A DNA stretch of 10,713 nucleotides, from positions 1 through 10,713 of the forward strand of contig JACZIY010000782.1 in assembly GCA_014860845.1 (NCBI GenBank), given 5' to 3'. Below are positions 1-7,619 of this stretch, piece after piece; position 1 is the stretch's first letter, and each line of letters starts with the position of its first letter. The notes under the pieces are model-generated. The model ran no database searches, had not been told where the DNA came from, and worked only from the letters and a program-made list of their open reading frames with translations. Position numbers and translations under genes: made by a program. The stretch comes from Anaerolineaceae bacterium. GTDB taxonomy: Bacteria > Chloroflexota > Anaerolineae > Anaerolineales > Anaerolineaceae.

Positions 1-29
1 TTGTATTATACGCAATATAATCGTATAAT
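1..29 (+). promoter_or_regulatory. Likely operator overlapping the operon promoter
   Basis: A perfect 8-bp inverted repeat, ATTATACG (5-12) and CGTATAAT (22-29), has a 9-nt spacer and lies 21 nt before the IclR start codon. The right arm contains a perfect -10 hexamer, TATAAT (24-29). TTGTAT (1-6) sits 17 bp upstream of it and is a poor -35 match (3 of 6). A second TATAAT lies at 16-21. The arrangement suggests a dyad-binding regulator, probably the adjacent IclR protein, competing with or positioning RNA polymerase. The dyad is seen directly; the identity of the binding protein is inferred from position. The sequence is cut at base 1, so further sites may lie upstream. Confidence 0.55.
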
Positions 30-50
30 CTTTTTCATCAAAGGTGAAGT

Positions 51-800
51 ATGGCAGAAATTCAATCGTTAGCTCGCGGTCTAAAACTCCTGGCTCAACT
101 TGGTGAATCTACAGTTGGTTGTTCAATCACAGAAACAGCTCAGGAACTCGGGGTAGATAAAGGTAGTGCCTCGCGTTTGATGAATACACTGGTGAAGTAC
201 GGTTTTGCCGAAAAGGATCAGGTTTCTCGCCGTTTCTACCTTGGTCCGCAGGTGGTGGTTCTTAGCCGGAGTCTTTTGACACGCATGCCGCTGCGGGAAG
301 TAGCTAAGCCTTTTTTACGGGAACTCATGAAAAACACGGGGGAGTGTGCCCACATTGGTGTTTTGTCCCAGGGTAAAGTACTCTACATCGATCAGGTGGA
401 ATCACCGGCTTCACTGAGAGTAAACGCTGAAGTGGGTTTCATGGCTCCACTGCATTGCACAGCACTTGGTAAAGTACTCATTGCATTTGGGCGTCAACCA
501 ATTCTGGAAAACCTGGCTCGTTTTACAGATTCAACCCTGGTATCCCAGGAAGCTTTGCGTAAAAACCTGGAAATGGTGCTGGAACGCGGTTATGCAGTTG
601 ATGACGAAGAATTCGATGTTGGAGTACGCTGTATCGCTGCGCCAATCTACGACTTCAGGAATAAAGCCATTGGCAGTATCGGAATTTCGGGGCCAATAAC
701 CCGTATGATCCAATCCAGGATGGCTTCTCTGGCGGAACAAGTGTTAGTCGTCAGCCATCAGCTCAGCGATAAGATGAAATTTTCCCAAAGTGATACTTAA
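51..800 (+). CDS. IclR-family transcriptional regulator
   Basis: A 249-residue DNA-binding regulator, normal length for IclR proteins. Residues about 5-65 form the N-terminal winged helix-turn-helix (SLARGLKLL, then SITETAQELGVDKGSASRLM as the recognition unit). The rest is the effector-binding domain, with typical landmarks LGP (65-67), VGFMAPLHCTALGKVLIAF and GYAVDDEEFDVGVRCIAAPI. The ATG is preceded by AGGTGA (42-47). IclR regulators commonly control catabolism of carbohydrates and aromatics and bind a small pathway metabolite. Here the gene is the first of a same-direction run, and the next gene starts only 22 nt later, so regulator and enzymes are probably co-transcribed and autoregulated through the dyad at 5-29. 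Whether it represses or activates cannot be told. Family assignment is firm; ligand unknown. Confidence 0.95.
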   Translation: MAEIQSLARGLKLLAQLGESTVGCSITETAQELGVDKGSASRLMNTLVKYGFAEKDQVSRRFYLGPQVVVLSRSLLTRMPLREVAKPFLRELMKNTGECAHIGVLSQGKVLYIDQVESPASLRVNAEVGFMAPLHCTALGKVLIAFGRQPILENLARFTDSTLVSQEALRKNLEMVLERGYAVDDEEFDVGVRCIAAPIYDFRNKAIGSIGISGPITRMIQSRMASLAEQVLVVSHQLSDKMKFSQSDT

Positions 801-822
801 CAAATAGGCGGTGAGCGCGATT

Positions 823-2709
823 ATGAATGGAATATCCTCTGATAAACTCCAAAAACAACGTAAAGAACGAGCCAAGGTGATTTTCAACGCTGGTGGGTTG
901 AGAGTCGCCAGGCAAACAGGTGTCATTCCGCGTCAAGTCAATCTTACTCTTTCTGAAGCCCTCGTTTTGGGGTTAATCGACCAGGGAGTCAGAACTTTTT
1001 ATTCAGTTTTTGGGCACGGTTCAACAGAGGTGGGGGAGGTGTTGAGAATCTACCACGAGGCTGGTATGGTTAAGGTTTACGGCGTGAGAAACGAGATTGA
1101 GGCCTCGCATGCTGCGGCTGCTTTGCGCTGGGTATGCGGTGAAAAAGCAGCAGTGGTTACTTCCATCGGTCCGGGTGCTGTGCAAGCTCTGGCAGCATCG
1201 CTTGTTCCCACCTCTGATGGGATTGGTGTCTGGTACTTGTTCGGAGATGAAACCACAGAAGACGAGGGGTTCAATATGCAGCAGATTCCCCGGCACCAGC
1301 AAGCTGGTTTTTTGAAATTAACTTCGGTGATGGGTAGCTCCTATTCTCTTCACACGCCTTTAGCATTGCCCGCAGCTTTGAGGTTTGGAAACGCAGTGGT
1401 AGATCACCCTTTCCGCCCTGGTCCATTTTATCTTTTGCTGCCAATGAATACCCAGGCAGCCATAATCAAGGATTTTAACCTGGATGAGATCTGCGGAATA
1501 TTACCAGTGCAAATTGGACGTGCAGAAGGGGATTATCAAACTGCGGCAAAAATGATTCAATCTGCCATACAGATCGTAATCAAAGCAGGTGGCGGGGCAG
1601 TAGGAGCCAGGGAGGAACTGGAGCAATTACTACAATTATCTGGTGGGGTGCTGGTGCATACACCCATTGCCACCGGCTGCATTCCATATTCTCATCCAGC
1701 TAATATGGGTGTGGGGGGATCCAAAGGATCGCTTTGCGGTAATTATGCGATGGAGAATACTGATCTTCTCATTGCGGTAGGGACGCGTGCAGTCTGCCAA
1801 TCGGATTCATCCAGGACCGCGTATCCGAAAGTTAAGCAGGTCATCAACATCAATGCTGATATTGATGATGCCCAGCATTACAACTGCACCCTGCCCCTGG
1901 TCGGAGATATCCGATCTACATTAGCTCACTTAAATATGGCTCTTGAAAAACTAGGGATGGTGGAAAACAAGGATCCCTGGTTGGCAGAATGTGGCGCTCG
2001 CAAAACAGCTTGGCGGGAATTTAAAGCTAAGAGAATTATTTCCCCGGTTTTATATGATGATTATTGGCAGCAAGAGGTTCTTACCCAACCAGCTGTAATC
2101 AAAACCGCGCTTGACTGGGCAAAAACCAATCAGGCTGTTTCCTTTTTTGATGCAGGTGATGTGCAAGCCAACGGCTTCCAATTGGTGGAGGATGAAGAAC
2201 CCGGCAAAACCTTTACCGAAACGGGCGCCAGTTACATGGGGTTCGCGGTCTCAGCTCTTCTAGCAACCGGCACTGCCAGCAGACCATTTTATGGTTTGGC
2301 ATTCTCAGGAGACGGGTCTTTTACCATGAACCCCCAGATCCTGATCGATGGGGTAGAGCATGGCGCGCGAGGGGGTATTCTTCTCCTGGATAATGGCAGG
2401 ATGGCAGCCATCTCCGGCCTGCAAACTGATCAATATAGTAAGGATTTTTCAACTTCCAACCGCATCAAGGTGGACTACCTTGCATGGGCGCGAGCTGTGC
2501 CTGGCATTCTTGCGTTGGATGCGGGACAATCATTGGAAAAACTGAAAGACGCTTTGGATCGGGCAGGTCGACACCCAGGATTATCCATGATCCGGGTAAA
2601 GGTCTACTATGGACCGAACGAGTTGGGTGGCATGGGTGTGTATGGGCGCTGGAATGTTGGCAATTGGTGCGAGGATACTCAACAATTAAGGCACGAAATC
2701 GGCCTATAG
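823..2709 (+). CDS. iolD: IolD-type ThDP-dependent cyclic dione hydrolase
   Basis: A ThDP enzyme of the acetolactate synthase superfamily that most resembles IolD, the inositol-pathway enzyme that hydrolyses 3D-(3,5/4)-trihydroxycyclohexane-1,2-dione to 5-deoxyglucuronate. From the ATG at 823 it has 628 residues, usual for IolD. Visible landmarks: FGHG (63-66), VRNE with the cofactor-activating Glu at 91, the TSIGPGA loop (113-119), a central Rossmann-like domain (about 230-375), and the ThDP motif GDGS (496-499) with Asn 524 in LLLDNGR. The C-terminal GRWNVGNW recalls the SWWxVG ending of IolD. A GTG at 811 is in frame, but ATG 823 has GGTGAG (810-815) 7 nt upstream, so I prefer it. It is divergent, so substrate is inferred. 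An acetolactate-synthase or Xsc-like role is less likely because of the IolD-specific FGHG and SIGPGA segments. It is followed after 8 nt by a transketolase gene. Confidence 0.8.
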   Translation: MNGISSDKLQKQRKERAKVIFNAGGLRVARQTGVIPRQVNLTLSEALVLGLIDQGVRTFYSVFGHGSTEVGEVLRIYHEAGMVKVYGVRNEIEASHAAAALRWVCGEKAAVVTSIGPGAVQALAASLVPTSDGIGVWYLFGDETTEDEGFNMQQIPRHQQAGFLKLTSVMGSSYSLHTPLALPAALRFGNAVVDHPFRPGPFYLLLPMNTQAAIIKDFNLDEICGILPVQIGRAEGDYQTAAKMIQSAIQIVIKAGGGAVGAREELEQLLQLSGGVLVHTPIATGCIPYSHPANMGVGGSKGSLCGNYAMENTDLLIAVGTRAVCQSDSSRTAYPKVKQVININADIDDAQHYNCTLPLVGDIRSTLAHLNMALEKLGMVENKDPWLAECGARKTAWREFKAKRIISPVLYDDYWQQEVLTQPAVIKTALDWAKTNQAVSFFDAGDVQANGFQLVEDEEPGKTFTETGASYMGFAVSALLATGTASRPFYGLAFSGDGSFTMNPQILIDGVEHGARGGILLLDNGRMAAISGLQTDQYSKDFSTSNRIKVDYLAWARAVPGILALDAGQSLEKLKDALDRAGRHPGLSMIRVKVYYGPNELGGMGVYGRWNVGNWCEDTQQLRHEIGL

Positions 2710-2717
2710 GAGTGCTT

Positions 2718-3566
2718 ATGTCAGTCTTAACCCAGGAACAGATTACTTTTCTTGAGGGGATTGCTCAGACCTTGCGGGCAGACAGTCTTCAATTAATTCA
2801 CCGCCGTGGGGCAGGTCACCCAGGTGGTGCCTTATCAGCTGCAGAGATCCTCGCTGTGTTGTATTTCCAGGTGTTGCATATTGACCCGAAAAAACCACAA
2901 ATGACCGACCGGGACAGGTTCATTCTAAGCAAAGGGCACGCCTCCGCAGTTTTGTATGCTGCGCTAACGAGGAGGGGGTTCTTTAGCATTAGAGAATTGG
3001 ACAACTGGGGTGAGGTGGATTGCCCGCACCAGGGGCATCCAGACCGGATTAAGACGCCAGGTGTAGACATGACAAGCGGCATCCTGGGGCACGGAGTGGC
3101 AATTGGGGCAGGTTTAGCACTAGCTGCTCGTATGAACCATTCACTTTCCCGCACATATGTCCTAATCGGGGATGGAGAATCCCAGGCAGGGATCGTGTGG
3201 GAAGGTGCGGCAACTGCTGCCAAATATCACCTTTCCAACCTGGTGACCATCCTCGACTTGAATGATGTTCAATTAGATGGTCCTGTGCATGAGATAATGC
3301 CCATGGACAACATGGCTGAGCGCTGGAAAGCCTGCGGTTGGTATGTTATTGAAGTGAACGGACATAATGTCCGCCAACTGGCGGAAGCTTTCGACCTTGC
3401 CCGAGAGATCCACGATAAACCAGTATGTGTTATTGCCAGGACAACTAAGGGGAAAGGGGTTTCGTTCATGGAAAACGATTCTTACTGGCATGGTAACGTT
3501 CCCAACGCGGATCAGTTGAAACAAGCCCAGGCGGAACTTGGTGTGAGGGAGGTGACCCATGGCTGA
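2718..3566 (+). CDS. Transketolase, N-terminal (ThDP-binding) subunit
   Basis: 282 residues, the normal size for the separate N-terminal half of a split transketolase. It binds the ThDP diphosphate and Mg2+ and, with the next gene's product, transfers a two-carbon ketol unit from a ketose to an aldose. Visible motifs: GHPGG (33-37), SKGHA (71-75), GHPD (106-109), TPGVDMTSGILGHG (113-126), the ThDP motif GDGES (151-155) with Asn 182, and TKGKGVSFMEN...WHG (243-259). The frame is open back to 2484, but ATG 2718 is the right start: it has AGGAG at 2708-2712 overlapping the upstream stop, and homology begins there. The extra upstream codons overlap the IolD-like gene and look like nothing. Split transketolases include housekeeping forms and pathway-dedicated ones (SqwGH for sulfofructose, AptAB for apulose 4-phosphate). 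The operon context argues for a dedicated one. Confidence 0.93.
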   Translation: MSVLTQEQITFLEGIAQTLRADSLQLIHRRGAGHPGGALSAAEILAVLYFQVLHIDPKKPQMTDRDRFILSKGHASAVLYAALTRRGFFSIRELDNWGEVDCPHQGHPDRIKTPGVDMTSGILGHGVAIGAGLALAARMNHSLSRTYVLIGDGESQAGIVWEGAATAAKYHLSNLVTILDLNDVQLDGPVHEIMPMDNMAERWKACGWYVIEVNGHNVRQLAEAFDLAREIHDKPVCVIARTTKGKGVSFMENDSYWHGNVPNADQLKQAQAELGVREVTHG

Positions 3567-4500
3567 GATTTCAATGCGTGAAGGTTACGGTCGAGCGCTG
3601 GTGCAATATGCATCCATGAATCCAAAAGTGGTTGCAGTGGACGTGGATACTTCAGCTTCCACTCTTTCCAATTTCTTTGCGAAAGATTATCCGCAACGCT
3701 TTTTCAATGTTGGTATAGCCGAACCCTGTGCAGTGGATGTGGGGGTTGGGTTGGCTTTAGGCGGGTTCGTCCCCTTCGTAAATGCATTTGCTGCCCTACT
3801 TGCGTTGCGTTCCCTTGAGCAGATTCGAACTTGCGTGTGTTACGCCAATACGAATGTCAAGATTGTAGCTAATTATGCAGGACTTTCAGATTTTAAAGAT
3901 GGAGCCACTCATTTTGCTGTAACCGATATTGCTAACTTGCGTGCACTCCCCAATATGACGGTTATCGTACCCTGCGATGCAGTTCAGGCTGCTGCTTTTG
4001 TCTCCCTGGTTTCCGAGTTTGAAGGTCCTGTTTATCTGCGAATCAACCGCGGTACCACCATTCCGGTTCACCAAACAGGTTCAGAATTGAAGATTGGCAA
4101 AGGCATCCTTCGCAAACCAGGTAAAGATCTCGCAATTATTGCCACTGGTTCCATGGTGGGACGCTCTTTACAAGCTACAGAGGAACTTGAGAAAGAAGGC
4201 ATTCACGCCAGGGTTGTGGAGATCCACACCATTAAACCATTGGATACGGACATTCTCCTGGAAGCTGCTGAAGAAACAGGTGCGCTAGTTACTGCAGAAG
4301 AACACGCTCTGATAGGCGGACTAGGAAGCGCAGTAGCCGAGGTAATGGCAGACATGTATCCCGTACCCTTGGAACGTGTTGGAATACACGATGCGTTCTG
4401 TCCGACTGCGCGAAGCGTGGATAGTTTATTAGATGCCTGTGGTCTGTCGGTGCCCGAAATCATCCAGGCAGCTAAACGGGTACTAGCCAGGAAAAAGTAA
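3559..4500 (+). CDS. Transketolase, C-terminal subunit
   Basis: 313 residues; the partner half containing the pyrimidine-binding domain (about 5-165) and the C-terminal domain (about 180-310). Visible: FFNVGIAEP with the ThDP-activating Glu at 55, the GLS...DGATH loop (108-118), LRALPNMTVIVP (128-138), GPVYLRINRG, and EEHALIGGLGSAVAE near the end, all typical. It overlaps the N-terminal subunit gene by 8 nt, and its ribosome site GGAGGTGA (3548-3555) lies inside that gene, so equal production of the two subunits is likely. Oddity: the residue after the catalytic Glu is Pro where this family usually has Gln (IAEQ), next to the active site; this may reflect altered substrate use. Overall class is certain, substrate is not. 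Confidence 0.93.
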   Translation: MAEISMREGYGRALVQYASMNPKVVAVDVDTSASTLSNFFAKDYPQRFFNVGIAEPCAVDVGVGLALGGFVPFVNAFAALLALRSLEQIRTCVCYANTNVKIVANYAGLSDFKDGATHFAVTDIANLRALPNMTVIVPCDAVQAAAFVSLVSEFEGPVYLRINRGTTIPVHQTGSELKIGKGILRKPGKDLAIIATGSMVGRSLQATEELEKEGIHARVVEIHTIKPLDTDILLEAAEETGALVTAEEHALIGGLGSAVAEVMADMYPVPLERVGIHDAFCPTARSVDSLLDACGLSVPEIIQAAKRVLARKK

Positions 4501-4514
4501 ACAATGGAGGAGCG

Positions 4515-5141
4515 ATGAGAATTGCCGTAATTAATGAAATTAGTGCTGCTGCGAAAAATGCTGATATCCTGCGTGCGCTAGAGGGACGCGGTCACGAATT
4601 ATTTAACCTGGGGAATACATCCTCGGAAGACACACTTCAATTGCAGTACATTCACACTGGGTTGATGTCAGCGCTGCTTCTTCATCTGAAAGCTGTGGAT
4701 TTTGTGGTGGGCGGATGTGGAACCGGATTAGGGTACCTCAATTCGGTGCTGCAATACCCGGGGATAGTGTGCGGACACATCCTTTCTCCTTTGGATGCCT
4801 GGTTGTTTTCTCGGATCAATGATGGGAATTGTATTTCATTAGCACTCAACCAGGGTTACGGTTGGGCAGGCGAGATCAATCTCAACATGATCTTTGATGA
4901 ATTATTCACTAGAGATAGCGGTACTGGTTTCCCAGCGCATCGGTCAGAACCTCAGCGCATCTCACGGCAAATCTTGAATGAGATCTCATCTGCAACACAC
5001 AAATCCTTTGCGGAAATACTTCTTTCTTTACCGACTTCCGTGACAAAACCCGCTCTGGAGTATCCGATATTCAGATCAGTTCTTAACGACTTTAGTAATC
5101 GGGGTCATGATTTATCGAAAATCATTCATTCATTTGACTAG
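4515..5141 (+). CDS. Divergent RpiB/LacAB-family sugar isomerase
   Basis: 208 residues, longer than RpiB (about 150) through a C-terminal extension after about residue 135. RpiB/LacAB proteins interconvert aldoses and ketoses, usually phosphorylated. Landmarks: an N-terminal beta strand (MRIAVINEIS), GRGHELFNLG (24-33), the catalytic-cysteine loop VGGCGTGLG with Cys 68, and SRINDGNCISLAL (99-111), matching the family's SREHNDANVLALG. The usual SDHAG segment near residue 10, which supplies substrate-binding Asp and His, is replaced by INEISAAA, suggesting a substrate unlike ribose 5-phosphate, possibly unphosphorylated. SqwI, the 4-deoxy-4-sulfoerythrose isomerase of the sulfo-transketolase pathway, belongs to the same family and also works beside a split transketolase. 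In this operon it could do the job of IolB (aldose to ketose). Start supported by GGAGG at 4506-4510. Confidence 0.8.
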   Translation: MRIAVINEISAAAKNADILRALEGRGHELFNLGNTSSEDTLQLQYIHTGLMSALLLHLKAVDFVVGGCGTGLGYLNSVLQYPGIVCGHILSPLDAWLFSRINDGNCISLALNQGYGWAGEINLNMIFDELFTRDSGTGFPAHRSEPQRISRQILNEISSATHKSFAEILLSLPTSVTKPALEYPIFRSVLNDFSNRGHDLSKIIHSFD

Positions 5142-5150
5142 GAGGAGAAC

Positions 5151-6518
5151 ATGGCAAACGGGGCACTGTCACAAAAACTGAAGGCAAGAACCAAATGGCT
5201 GTATGGGATCGGTGATATTGGGAATGCAACTGTAAACAGCGCAATTCAGTTTTTCCTGATGAAATTTTTTACCGATGCTGCTTTGATTCTCCCTGCACTG
5301 GCAGGCAGTGCTCTCTTGATTGGTAAGATCTGGGATGCCATCAATGATCCACTTTTCGGCTGGCTCACTGATAGGACAAAATCCAAAATAGGCAAGCGGC
5401 GTGTCTATATGCTATTTGGGGCAATCCCCCTTGGCATTTCTGTGGCATTATTGTGGTTTGTTCCACCGGGTCTCAGCCAGGTGATGACCTTTGTATGGAT
5501 TGCAGGTACATTCATTCTCTTTGACACGCTCTGGACCATGACCAATGTGCCTTATTATGCTTTAACTTCGGAGCTGACCGATGATTATGATGAGCGCAGC
5601 AGCCTTACGGTCTACCGCATGGTGCTCGCCACACCAGCATACCTGCTGGGTGCTGCCCTCACACCAATGATTGTGGGTTTATTCGCAGTCCAGCGTACCG
5701 GATATGGATTCATAGGCATCGTATATGGCGCTTTGGCTGCTATTGCTCTTCTGATCTCTGCTGGAGGTCTCCGCGAGCGCCAAAATGTAATTGAATCGAA
5801 GGGAGAATCCAATCCACTTAAATCGTTTAAGGCTGTTTTTAAAAACCGACCATTTGTGTACCTATTTGTTGTGTACTTTATTGTGAATATATCTTTTGCC
5901 TTTGCCAAAACATTAATGGCTTACTTTATCGAGTACCAGTTATTGATGAAGGATATGATCTCACTCGCCATGGGCATAATGCTCATCTGCGTTACGATCT
6001 CACTTCCTTTCTGGAAAAAGATCTCAGAAAAAATGGATAAGGGTCCTGCCTATGCTATTGGGATGGGTCTTGGAGCTGTGGCGTTGTTGTCGCTCTGGTT
6101 CCTGCCAAATCGCCCAACCGCCTTCATCTACCCTATTATGGTATTGGCTGGTTTTGGATTTGGCGCGAACTGGGTCTTTCCCTGGGCAATGATCGCTGAC
6201 GTTTCTGATTATGACCGGGTTGAAACCGGGAAGTTCCGCAGCGGTGTCTATTACGGGGTGTGGGGATTGGCAACCAAGATCTCCGAAGCCCTGGCATTGG
6301 CTGGTGTCGGTTGGATGCTCACCGGGTTCGGGTATGTAGCAAATGTTGCCCAGACCAGCCATGCCCTCTTGGGGATTCGCCTCTTCTTCGGAATCATCCC
6401 GGCAGTGTGTATCTTCATCGCTCTTCCATTATTGTTCAAATACCCGATCACCCGCAAAGGTCACGCAGAGGTGCGTGCACGCCTTGAAAAAATGGACGCA
6501 GAGAAGACGAATCAATAG
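5151..6518 (+). CDS. GPH-family sugar:cation symporter (MFS)
   Basis: 455-residue inner-membrane transporter with about 12 hydrophobic segments, of the glycoside-pentoside-hexuronide:cation symporter family (MelB, XylP, YihO relatives). Diagnostic pieces: WLYGIGDIGNATVNS (16-30), FFTDAA (39-44), and WDAINDPLFGWLTDRTKSKIGKRR (61-84). Asp 62 and Asp 66 match the two cation-site aspartates of the MelB WDAINDP motif. The central cytoplasmic loop (about 210-230) is charged and short, as usual. It has a strong ribosome site, GGAGGAG (5141-5147), which overlaps the previous stop codon. It presumably imports the operon's substrate without phosphorylating it, which fits the lack of a kinase nearby. 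GPH members carry diverse sugars, including sulfoquinovose (YihO), so the substrate cannot be read from sequence. Confidence 0.92.
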   Translation: MANGALSQKLKARTKWLYGIGDIGNATVNSAIQFFLMKFFTDAALILPALAGSALLIGKIWDAINDPLFGWLTDRTKSKIGKRRVYMLFGAIPLGISVALLWFVPPGLSQVMTFVWIAGTFILFDTLWTMTNVPYYALTSELTDDYDERSSLTVYRMVLATPAYLLGAALTPMIVGLFAVQRTGYGFIGIVYGALAAIALLISAGGLRERQNVIESKGESNPLKSFKAVFKNRPFVYLFVVYFIVNISFAFAKTLMAYFIEYQLLMKDMISLAMGIMLICVTISLPFWKKISEKMDKGPAYAIGMGLGAVALLSLWFLPNRPTAFIYPIMVLAGFGFGANWVFPWAMIADVSDYDRVETGKFRSGVYYGVWGLATKISEALALAGVGWMLTGFGYVANVAQTSHALLGIRLFFGIIPAVCIFIALPLLFKYPITRKGHAEVRARLEKMDAEKTNQ

Positions 6519-6539
6519 GTTCACACTGAGGGAGCATTT

Positions 6540-7619
6540 ATGACACCAATAAAGGTAGCGATAGTGGGTTGCGGCAGGATCTCAGACCTGCATCAGATGG
6601 GATACCGCGGGCGGGATGATGCTGTCATTACAGCTGTGTGCGATCCGAACAAGGCTCACGCTAAAAAGAAAGCCAAAGCGTGGGAGGTGGAAAAGGTCTA
6701 CACTGATTACCAACAGGTACTGGAAGATAAAGAGATCGACGTGGTGGAACTACTGACACCCCATAATCTACATTGCCCGATGACCGTTCTGGCGGCTCAA
6801 GCGGGGAAACACATTTCTGTTCAGAAACCCATGGCACTCTCAGCAGCCGAAGCGGACCAAATGATCGATGCCACAAATAAAGCTGGTGTTATCCTGCGGG
6901 TCTATGAGACCTTTGTATTCTACGCTCCCGCAGTTTGCGCCAAAGCAATGATTGATGCTGGCGAGATTGGGGAGGTGCGCGCGGTACGTATGCACATCAA
7001 CACCGGAACCGCTGAAACCTCCTGGGATGTACCTTTATCTGCCTGGTTATGGCGCATAAACGAGAAACAATGTGGAGGTGGTCCACTGGTTTTTGACCAT
7101 GGCTACCACCTCTTTTCCCTTGGGTACTACCTGGGAGGTCCAGTGGAGAAAGTCTTCGCCTGGATTGATCGTACACCTGCGGAGAATACCGGTGGACTGG
7201 TGAAGGTCGATGCACCTGCAATGATTCAGTTTCAATACAAGGCTCCTCGTTGCTATGGCAACCTTGATATCGAATACACACCCAAAATGCGGATTATCTC
7301 TGATTATTACGCGGATGACGATCGAATCGAAGTAATCGGTGATAAAGGGGTCTTATTCATCAATCGTTATACCGCGCGCACAATTGACCTGCCGGAATTG
7401 ATGCTCTTCAAGGATGGAAAAACACTTCCGATACCGGTGGAAGGGGTTGAATGGCATGACAGTTTTATCGCTACCACGCACGATTTCATTGACAATCTCA
7501 AAACTGGTGGACAACCTAGGTTGGATGGACCAACCGGGAAAGCCGTGTTGCAGTTCACACTTGCAGCACTCCAATCCGCTGCAACTGGCAAGGAAGTTCG
7601 ACCGGATGATGTTCTATAA
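6540..7619 (+). CDS. Gfo/Idh/MocA-family NAD(P)-dependent oxidoreductase
   Basis: 359 residues, standard for this family, which includes inositol 2-dehydrogenase (IolG). An N-terminal Rossmann fold (KVAIVGCGRISDLH, 5-18) binds the nucleotide. The strand ending VCDPN places Asp 35 where it would favour NAD over NADP. HISVQKPMALS (91-101) carries the catalytic Lys 96; most relatives read EKP rather than QKP. The C-terminal substrate domain has GGGPLVFDHGYHLF, with Asp 186 and His 190 in the family's catalytic DxGxH position. It is last in the operon, with GAGGGAG (6528-6534) as ribosome site. The likely role is oxidation of a ring or sugar hydroxyl to a ketone at the start of the pathway, which with an IolD-type enzyme points to a cyclitol. 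Some family members are glycosidases or epimerases, so the reaction is inferred. Confidence 0.88.
   Translation: MTPIKVAIVGCGRISDLHQMGYRGRDDAVITAVCDPNKAHAKKKAKAWEVEKVYTDYQQVLEDKEIDVVELLTPHNLHCPMTVLAAQAGKHISVQKPMALSAAEADQMIDATNKAGVILRVYETFVFYAPAVCAKAMIDAGEIGEVRAVRMHINTGTAETSWDVPLSAWLWRINEKQCGGGPLVFDHGYHLFSLGYYLGGPVEKVFAWIDRTPAENTGGLVKVDAPAMIQFQYKAPRCYGNLDIEYTPKMRIISDYYADDDRIEVIGDKGVLFINRYTARTIDLPELMLFKDGKTLPIPVEGVEWHDSFIATTHDFIDNLKTGGQPRLDGPTGKAVLQFTLAALQSAATGKEVRPDDVL

Noticed and set aside
811..822. GTG start for the IolD-like gene
   Set aside because: Only a poorly spaced AGG lies upstream, whereas ATG 823 has GGTGAG at good distance. The difference is four residues and does not matter for function.
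2484..2717. An N-terminal extension of 78 codons on the transketolase N-subunit
   Set aside because: It overlaps the IolD-like gene in another frame, shows no family similarity, and a strong ribosome site (AGGAG, 2708-2712) precedes ATG 2718 where homology begins.
2816..3223. Minus-strand frame of 135 codons opposite the transketolase gene, and similar minus-strand frames opposite other operon genes
   Set aside because: They lie wholly opposite strongly supported genes, show no recognisable domains, and have the composition of antisense translation.
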